This document shows positions 58,497-64,000 of a DNA stretch of 64,000 bases, piece by piece (positions within the stretch are counted from its first letter, which is position 1; each line of letters begins with the position of its first letter). The stretch lies in assembly GCA_030403585.1 (NCBI GenBank), contig JAUEPE010000002.1, forward strand, positions 248,001 through 312,000, read 5' to 3'. The DNA is from Frankia sp. RB7. GTDB taxonomy: Bacteria > Pseudomonadota > Alphaproteobacteria > Rhizobiales > Xanthobacteraceae. The notes below the pieces were generated by a model. The model was given only the letters and a program-made list of their open reading frames with translations, was not told where the DNA came from and did no database searches. Made by a program: the position numbers and the translations under genes.

Positions 58497-61250
58497 ATGG
58501 CCAAGGACACAAAGCCCGCGCAGAAGCGCATCGACCAGTTTTTTTCCGGTCCCGGCGCGCGGGCCGACGACTGGCGTGATCTGGTCGAGGCCGCAAAGGG
58601 TTGGTCCCGCGGCGGCGATCGCGCGGCCTATGACGCAGCGCTGGCCAGCCTATCGGTGACGGAAGAATTCCACGGCTATCCCGGCCTGCAATTGATGGCG
58701 GCCCTGCGCGAGGCAGCCTCGGCCGGCGATGCAGCCGCATCGCTGTCGCTTGCGACCCGGATCACCCAGGCCCTGGCGACGCGATCCTTCCGCCAGCATG
58801 CCGGCGACTGGAATGCGAAGGACGATGGCGATGGAGATACGCCCGAACTCGTGTCGCCCACCTTCGGCACGCATAAGGCACGCCGGCCCTATTTCGAGAC
58901 CTTGATCGTCACCGGTGTGTCATCCAGCCAATGGCCGGCGCTCGCGGCCGAATGGCGCAAGCTGCGCCGTCCGGAGGATGGCTTCATCTACGAGCCGGTC
59001 ATCGTCGGCAATCTCGAAGATGCCTTCTGCGCGACCATGCTCAATCCCAACCTCGGGGCCGTCATCATCAACGAGGGTTTTGGGTTGCGCTCACGGCACG
59101 ATGCGCCGGTCTTGCGTTCGATGACGGCCGCGGCTGGCCTCAAGGACGAATCCGATGCCTCCGCGCTGCGGCTCGCCCAGATCATCAAGCGTGTCAGGCC
59201 CGAGCTCGACCTCTACATGATCTCGAACCGCGATGTCGAGGAGTTGGCCGGCAATCCCGAGGCCAACGTCGTCCGCCGCATCTTCTATTCGGTGGAGGAG
59301 CTGCTGGAGCTGCATTTGTCGATCCTCGAAGGCATCCAGGATCGCTACGACACGCCGTTCTTCGACAATCTCAAGAAATACGCGCAGCGCCCGATCGGAA
59401 CGTTCCACGCGCTGCCGATCGCGCGCGGCAAGTCGATCTTCAAGTCCGACTGGATCCGCGACATGGGCGAGTTCTACGGCCCGAACCTGTTCCTGGCCGA
59501 GAGCAGCGCCACCACCGGCGGCCTCGACAGCATGCTGGAGCCGACCGGTACCATCAAGAAGGCGCAGGAAAAGGCGGCGAGGGCGCTCGGCGCCGACCGC
59601 GTCTTCTTCGTCACCAACGGCACCTCGACCTCGAACAAGATGGCGGTGCAGGCGCTGCTCGCGCCGGGCGATATCGCGATCGTCGATCGCAACTGCCACA
59701 AGTCTCACCATTACGGCATGGTGCTCGCCGGCGCCCAGCCGCTCTATGTCGAAGCCTTCCCGATGACGGAATATTCGATGTACGGCGCGGTGCCGCTCAA
59801 GACGATCAAGCAGGCGCTGTTGAGTGCCAAGGCTGACGGCCGGCTCGACCGCGTCAAGCTGCTCGACCTCACCAACTGCACCTTCGACGGCCACATCTAC
59901 AACACCCGCCGGGTGATGGAGGAATGTCTCGCCATCAAGCCGGACCTGATCTTCCTGTGGGACGAGGCCTGGTTCGGCTTTGCGCGCTTCTCGCCGTTCC
60001 TGCGCCGTCGCACGGGCCTCGGCGCCGCCAACGAGATCGAGGCGTGGATGCACGATCCGAAGTCGGTCGCGGCCTATGAGAAGCAGCAGGCCGAGCTCGG
60101 CAAGAATCCGACGGACGAGGTCCTGCTCAAGACCAGGCTGATTCCCGATCCGCGCCAGATTCGCCTGCGCGTCTACCAGACCAATTCGACCCACAAGTCG
60201 ATGTCGGCGATCCGGCAGGGCTCGATGCTGTCGGTCAAGGACGTCGAATTCCACACGGTCGAACAGCAGTTCAAGGAGGCCGTGTTCACGCACGCCTCCA
60301 CCAGCCCGAACCAGCAGCTCATCGCCAGCCTCGATATCTCGCGTCGGCAGATGGAGCTGGAGGGCTATGGCCTCGTCGCCAATGCGATCGAGATCGCGTT
60401 CGCGATCCGCCACGCGGTCAACAACAATCCGCTGCTCTCGAAATACTTCCGCGTCCTCGGCGCCGACGCCATGGTGCCGGCGCAATACCGCCAGAGCGGC
60501 TTCACCGACTATCTCGCGGCCGGCGTGAACTGGGCCAATACGCTCAAGAGCCTGGATGATGACGAGTTTTGTCTCGACCCGACCCGCATGACGCTGGTGT
60601 GCGGCACGGCCGGCTTCGACGGCACCCAGTTCAAGGGCATTCTGGCCAACGAGTACAACATCCAGGTCAACAAGACTTCGCGCAATTCGGTCCTGGTCCA
60701 GTCCAACATCAACAACACCCGCAGCGACGTCGCGCATCTCGTCCGCGTCTTGGCCGAGATCGCGGGCGAGGTCGACCGGGGGCTGGCGCAAGGCGGCGCC
60801 AATGCGCGTCAGACCTTCGAGGCGCGGGTCAAGAGCCTGATGACGGATGTGCCTGATTTGCCGAACTTCTCGCACTTCCACCCGAGCTTCCGTGGCGATG
60901 CCGGCATCAAGACCAATGAAGGCGACATCCGTACCGGCTTCTATGCGGCCTATGACGCCGCGGGATGCGAGCACCTTCGCCTCAACGATCCCGAGATCGA
61001 TCGGCGGCTGAAGGCCGGTCCCGAGCTCGTCTCGGCCAATTTCGTGATCCCGTACCCGCCAGGCTTCCCGATCATGGTGCCGGGCCAGGTCATTACCCAG
61101 GAGACCATCGACTTCATGCGCAAGCTCGATGTGAAGGAGATCCACGGCTACGACGCCAAGGAAGGCTTGAAACTCGTGCGCACGGAAGCCCTGGCGAAGC
61201 TCGGCCGGCCCAAGCCCGGCGCGCAGCCGAAGCTGAAGGCCGCGTCATAA
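58497..61250 (+). CDS. Orn/Lys/Arg-decarboxylase family PLP enzyme (large)
   Basis: A 917-residue fold-type I amino acid decarboxylase from ATG 58497 (GGGAG upstream). The PLP lysine is Lys567 in NSTHKSMSAIRQGSM; RNCHKSHHYGMVLAGAQPLY, LTNCTFDGHIYNTRRVMEEC and LWDEAWFGFARF are the cofactor-binding segments of the arginine/lysine decarboxylase group. It is about 150 residues longer than biodegradative arginine decarboxylase, with an extra N-terminal region. The gene is followed 30 bp later by an AAE antiporter, and preceded by a FixK box. Substrate unknown. Confidence 0.9.
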   Translation: MAKDTKPAQKRIDQFFSGPGARADDWRDLVEAAKGWSRGGDRAAYDAALASLSVTEEFHGYPGLQLMAALREAASAGDAAASLSLATRITQALATRSFRQHAGDWNAKDDGDGDTPELVSPTFGTHKARRPYFETLIVTGVSSSQWPALAAEWRKLRRPEDGFIYEPVIVGNLEDAFCATMLNPNLGAVIINEGFGLRSRHDAPVLRSMTAAAGLKDESDASALRLAQIIKRVRPELDLYMISNRDVEELAGNPEANVVRRIFYSVEELLELHLSILEGIQDRYDTPFFDNLKKYAQRPIGTFHALPIARGKSIFKSDWIRDMGEFYGPNLFLAESSATTGGLDSMLEPTGTIKKAQEKAARALGADRVFFVTNGTSTSNKMAVQALLAPGDIAIVDRNCHKSHHYGMVLAGAQPLYVEAFPMTEYSMYGAVPLKTIKQALLSAKADGRLDRVKLLDLTNCTFDGHIYNTRRVMEECLAIKPDLIFLWDEAWFGFARFSPFLRRRTGLGAANEIEAWMHDPKSVAAYEKQQAELGKNPTDEVLLKTRLIPDPRQIRLRVYQTNSTHKSMSAIRQGSMLSVKDVEFHTVEQQFKEAVFTHASTSPNQQLIASLDISRRQMELEGYGLVANAIEIAFAIRHAVNNNPLLSKYFRVLGADAMVPAQYRQSGFTDYLAAGVNWANTLKSLDDDEFCLDPTRMTLVCGTAGFDGTQFKGILANEYNIQVNKTSRNSVLVQSNINNTRSDVAHLVRVLAEIAGEVDRGLAQGGANARQTFEARVKSLMTDVPDLPNFSHFHPSFRGDAGIKTNEGDIRTGFYAAYDAAGCEHLRLNDPEIDRRLKAGPELVSANFVIPYPPGFPIMVPGQVITQETIDFMRKLDVKEIHGYDAKEGLKLVRTEALAKLGRPKPGAQPKLKAAS

Positions 61251-61280
61251 ATCTTAGTCGGAATCTTGGAGGGGACCACC

Positions 61281-62981
61281 ATGCAGGGCTTTTTCACGTT
61301 CTTGCAGCAGAACCCGTTCCTGCTGTTGTTCTTCGTCGTCGGCCTTGCCGTCTATATCGGTCGGGCCAGCATCAAGGGTTATGGCCTCGGCATGGTTGCC
61401 GGCGCAATCGTTGTCGGTGCCGGTCTGTCGGTGTGGTCGTCGACCTACGGCGTGAAGCTCGAGCTGAATAACTTTGCCAAGAGCCTGTTCTACTATCTCT
61501 TCATGTATGGCGTGGGCTTGCGCGTCGGTCCGTCCTTCATCAACAGCCTGAAAGGCGACGGCTTGAAGTTCTGCATCCTGGCGCTGGTGTCGAGTGTCCT
61601 CGGCCTCGCTCTGGTCGTGCTCGGCGCAAAGATATTCGATCTGCCGGTTGGCGCCGCCGGCGGCATGCTGGCGGGCTCGCAGACCATGTCGGCGGCAATC
61701 GGTTCGGCCGAGCAGGCCATCACCTCGGGCGTCGTCAAGCTGCCGGAGGGGATGAAGCCCGAGCAAGCGTCCGGCATGATCGCGCTGTCCTACGGCATCA
61801 CCTACATCTGGGGCACCGTCGGCATCATCCTGATCTGCAAATATCTGCCGCGCTGGTGGGGCGTCGACGCCCAGGCCGCCGCAAGGCAATACGAGAAGGA
61901 ATTCGGCGTGAAGGATCTCGAGGGCGGCGGCCTGACCGGCTATCGCCAGTTTGGCCTGCGTGCCTATCGGCTGGAAAACCCGACGACAGCGGGCGTGAGC
62001 ATCGCAAAATTCCGGGCAATGAATCCGGAATACCGGATCGTCAACGTCGGGCGGAACGGCGAGCCGCAGGGAGCCGATCCCGACTTCGTGCTGCAAAAGG
62101 GTGACATCGTCGCCCTTGGCGGCTCGACCGAGCATCTCACCGACAAGATGGGGCTGATCGGCCCGGAGGTCGCGGACGCCAAGACGCTCGGCATTCCCAT
62201 GGATCAGGCGGACATTCTCATCACCAACAAGGAGATGGTGGGACGCACGTTCGAGTCCTTCCGCGACACTGCGATCGCCGGCCAATTGCAGGTCACGAAG
62301 GTCGAGCGCGGCGGCGTGCAGATTCCGGCCGGTCTCAAGACCAAGCTGGAGCGGATGGACATCGTCTCCGTGGTCGGCCTCAAGGGGGCAGTCAGCGAGC
62401 TCGGTGACATGTGGGGTCGCATTGCGCGGACCAACACGTCGACCGATCTGCTGACGCTGGCGGTCGGCATGATCATCGGCTTCCTGATCGGTATGATCGA
62501 ATTCCCGGCCTTCGGTGCCAAAGTCGGCCTCGGTAATGCCGGCGGACTGCTGCTCTCTGGCGTGATCGTGTCCTCGATCGTGTCGCGGCTGCGGTTCTTC
62601 GGCAATACGCCGAACGCGGCGCGCAACGTGCTCGAGGATCTCGGCCTCGTCGTTTTCGTCGCGATCGTCGGGGTCAACGCCGGCGCCGGGCTGCTGTCGC
62701 AGCTCACGGGTGCGATTGCCCTGAAGATCTTCATCGTCGGCTTCATCGCCTGCACGATCCCGCCGTTCATCGTCTGGGCGATCGGCTTCCACGTCTTCAA
62801 GATCAACCCGGCGGTGCTGATGGGCGGCGTTGCCGGTGCCAGATCGCATTCGGGCCCGTGCCGTGAAGCGGCGGTGGAGATCCAGAGCTCCGTGCCCTGG
62901 ATCGGATTTCCGGTCGGCTATGCCGTCTCGGGCATCCTGCTCACCATCTTCGGCTACTTCGCAATGCTGCTCGCGCAATAA
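61281..62981 (+). CDS. AAE (aspartate:alanine exchanger) family transporter, copy 2
   Basis: A 566-residue protein from ATG 61281 (GGAGGGG upstream). Two membrane blocks (LFFVVGLAVYIGRASIKGYG; GMIIGFLIGMIEFPAFGAKV) flank TrkA-C-type domains (LRAYRLENPTTAGVSIAKFR; DFVLQKGDIVALGGSTEHL), and the signature-like GGVAGARSHSGPCREAAVEI is near the C-terminus. AAE exchangers coupled to a decarboxylase generate proton motive force. The immediate decarboxylase neighbour suggests this one imports the amino acid and exports the amine. Confidence 0.92.
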   Translation: MQGFFTFLQQNPFLLLFFVVGLAVYIGRASIKGYGLGMVAGAIVVGAGLSVWSSTYGVKLELNNFAKSLFYYLFMYGVGLRVGPSFINSLKGDGLKFCILALVSSVLGLALVVLGAKIFDLPVGAAGGMLAGSQTMSAAIGSAEQAITSGVVKLPEGMKPEQASGMIALSYGITYIWGTVGIILICKYLPRWWGVDAQAAARQYEKEFGVKDLEGGGLTGYRQFGLRAYRLENPTTAGVSIAKFRAMNPEYRIVNVGRNGEPQGADPDFVLQKGDIVALGGSTEHLTDKMGLIGPEVADAKTLGIPMDQADILITNKEMVGRTFESFRDTAIAGQLQVTKVERGGVQIPAGLKTKLERMDIVSVVGLKGAVSELGDMWGRIARTNTSTDLLTLAVGMIIGFLIGMIEFPAFGAKVGLGNAGGLLLSGVIVSSIVSRLRFFGNTPNAARNVLEDLGLVVFVAIVGVNAGAGLLSQLTGAIALKIFIVGFIACTIPPFIVWAIGFHVFKINPAVLMGGVAGARSHSGPCREAAVEIQSSVPWIGFPVGYAVSGILLTIFGYFAMLLAQ

Positions 62982-62998
62982 CAGAGGGAAAAAACGTC

Positions 62999-63433
62999 AT
63001 GAGAAAATTGACTATCAACGCTGCCCTGGTCACCTCGCTCGTAACTGTCGCCGGTTTCAGCACGCCCTCGCGCGCCGACACCGGCCAGGTCGCCGTCGTC
63101 TTTACCAAGGGCGGGTTCATCGTCGGCGTCGGCGGCGGGGAGGGTGTCCTGCTTTACCATGGCAAGAAATATCCCTTTACCGTCTCGGGCATGAGCGTCG
63201 GCTTCACGATCGGAGCCTCGACCACCAAGCTGGTCGGCCGTGCCCTCAACCTGAGTGGGCCGCAGTCGATCGAGGGGTCCTACGCGGCGGGCGGAGCGGG
63301 CGGTGCGGTTGCGGCAGGTGCCGGTGCCGTGCAGTTGCAGAACGGCAATGGCGTGATCCTTCAGCTCAGCGGACCGAAGATCGGCGCGGAAGTATCGGCC
63401 GCGGTCGGCGGCGTCACGATCCGGCTGAAATAG
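62999..63433 (+). CDS. Secreted Gly-rich protein (EipA-like), unknown function
   Basis: A 144-residue protein 17 bp behind the transporter with GAGGGAAAAAACGTC before its ATG. Signal peptide (LTINAALVTSLVTVAGFSTP). The mature part has VVFTKGGFIVGVGGGEGVLL and GKKYPFTVSGMSVGFTIGAS, a pattern like the DUF1134/EipA envelope proteins, then a Gly/Ala-rich end. Likely same operon as decarboxylase and transporter; role unknown. Confidence 0.75.
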   Translation: MRKLTINAALVTSLVTVAGFSTPSRADTGQVAVVFTKGGFIVGVGGGEGVLLYHGKKYPFTVSGMSVGFTIGASTTKLVGRALNLSGPQSIEGSYAAGGAGGAVAAGAGAVQLQNGNGVILQLSGPKIGAEVSAAVGGVTIRLK

Positions 63434-63453
63434 GCGGGGAACGAGGCTCACAA

Positions 63454-63487
63454 CAAAACGGACTGCGTCACCGCAGCCCGTTTCGTG
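63454..63487. terminator. Bidirectional terminator
   Basis: AAACGGACTGCG-TCAC-CGCAGCCCGTTT with flanking A and T tracts, between the convergent secreted-protein gene and ppk2. One A-C mismatch in the stem. Confidence 0.75.
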
Positions 63488-63504
63488 TTTCAACACCGCA
63501 CGTT

Positions 63505-64000
63505 TCAGTATCGCTCTTCAACGAACTTCAGTCCGCGCAGGCTGGCCTGGTCGTTGTAGCGCCCCTTGTGGGAGCGCGGCGGCAGCTTGACCTTCTCGCG
63601 TTTGACCTTCTTGTAGGGGATCGTTTGCAGGATGTGCGAGATGACGTTGAGCCGTGCGCGCCGCTTGTCGTCGGAGCGGATCAGCCGCCACGGCGCATGC
63701 TTGGTGTCGGTCGCCTCGAACATCAGATCGCGCGCGCGGGAATAGTCGTACCAGCGCCCGAACGACTCGGTGTCCATCGGGCTCAGCTTCCATTGCCGCA
63801 GCGGATCCTCGATACGCGCCTTGAAGCGAAGCTCCTGCTCCTCCATCCCGACCTCGAGCCATAGCTTGATCAGGACGATGCCGGCGTCGACGGCGAATTT
63901 CTCGACCAGCGGACACAATTCCAGGAAACGCTTGTGCTCGGCCGCTGAGCAGAAGCCCATGACATATTCAACGCCGGCGCGGTTGTACCAGCTGCGGTCG
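63505..64000 (-). CDS. ppk2: Polyphosphate kinase 2 (N-terminal part outside window)
   Basis: The visible 164 C-terminal residues include DRSWYNRAGVEYVMGFCSAA, VDAGIVLIKLWLEVGMEEQE, SPMDTESFGRWYDYSRARDL and APWRLIRSDDKRRARLNVIS, all diagnostic of PPK2, which transfers phosphate between polyphosphate and GDP/ADP. The P-loop lies beyond the right edge. Which nucleotide is preferred cannot be told. Confidence 0.93.
   Translation of the reverse strand, partial: DRSWYNRAGVEYVMGFCSAAEHKRFLELCPLVEKFAVDAGIVLIKLWLEVGMEEQELRFKARIEDPLRQWKLSPMDTESFGRWYDYSRARDLMFEATDTKHAPWRLIRSDDKRRARLNVISHILQTIPYKKVKREKVKLPPRSHKGRYNDQASLRGLKFVEERY

Noticed and set aside
1..64000. tRNA, rRNA, CRISPR or insertion sequence
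   Set aside because: I looked for T-loop (GGTTCGA-type) stems, regular direct repeats and transposase motifs in the gaps and saw none.

Overview
This is a GC-rich, gene-dense chromosomal window from an alphaproteobacterium, most likely Bradyrhizobium or a close relative in the Nitrobacteraceae. The reasons are the coaD / peptidylprolyl isomerase / queA / tgt housekeeping order, perfect FixK-type boxes (TTGAT-N4-ATCAA), palindromic intergenic repeats of the kind common in that genus, and many small secreted proteins of rhizobial type. I see no rRNA, tRNA, CRISPR array, prophage or insertion sequence. Both edges cut genes: kup on the left and a PPK2-type polyphosphate kinase on the right.

1-16 kb is mostly housekeeping: potassium uptake (kup), CoA synthesis (coaD), two cyclophilins, queuosine tRNA modification (queA, tgt), aspartate-semialdehyde dehydrogenase (asd) and cysteine synthase. 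Upstream of asd is a threonine-rich 23-codon leader peptide followed by an intrinsic terminator, which reads as a transcription attenuator. Between asd and tgt, a TetR regulator lies between two copies of one palindromic operator, in front of a PepSY protein and a patatin-like lipoprotein. A minus-strand set at 11.9-14.4 kb encodes a secreted ester-cyclase-like protein, a DUF305 protein and a beta-propeller lipoprotein.

16-36 kb is a mixed accessory stretch. It holds a secreted caspase-like protein, a DMT exporter, RidA, small secreted proteins, acetoacetyl-CoA synthetase, an enoyl-CoA hydratase, an isochorismatase-type hydrolase, a 946-residue winged-helix/STAND-ATPase/TPR regulator, an Omp31-like porin and an AI-2E-family permease. 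Three genes in the window are broken: a DUF2185 gene (4.4 kb) and a small unknown gene (16.2 kb) by single-base frameshifts, and an ABC substrate-binding protein (27 kb) by an in-frame amber codon. A NUDIX gene, a candidate Crp-controlled small RNA and a YciI gene lie between two roughly 140-bp near-identical repeats in opposite orientation.

36-47.6 kb is one long minus-strand catabolic operon of ten genes with a divergent LysR regulator. It contains an Rbs-type ABC importer, a GlcD-type FAD oxidase, an intradiol (hydroxyquinol-type) dioxygenase, a beta-hydroxyacid dehydrogenase, an amidohydrolase, maleylacetate reductase and a Dabb protein. The layout suggests import of an unknown aromatic or substituted ring compound, trimming, ring cleavage and delivery to 3-oxoadipate.

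49-63.5 kb looks like a low-oxygen island. Three FixK/FNR boxes lie about 60-75 bp ahead of start codons. They front an AI-2E permease and probably a K+ channel; a divergent pair of units (AAE transporter, hydrolase, IalB protein on one side; DUF1275 protein and SulP transporter on the other); and a large Orn/Lys/Arg-fold decarboxylase followed by a second AAE transporter and a secreted protein. A FixK-like and a FixJ-like regulator sit inside the island. Inference: an oxygen-controlled decarboxylase/antiporter module for pH or energy homeostasis.
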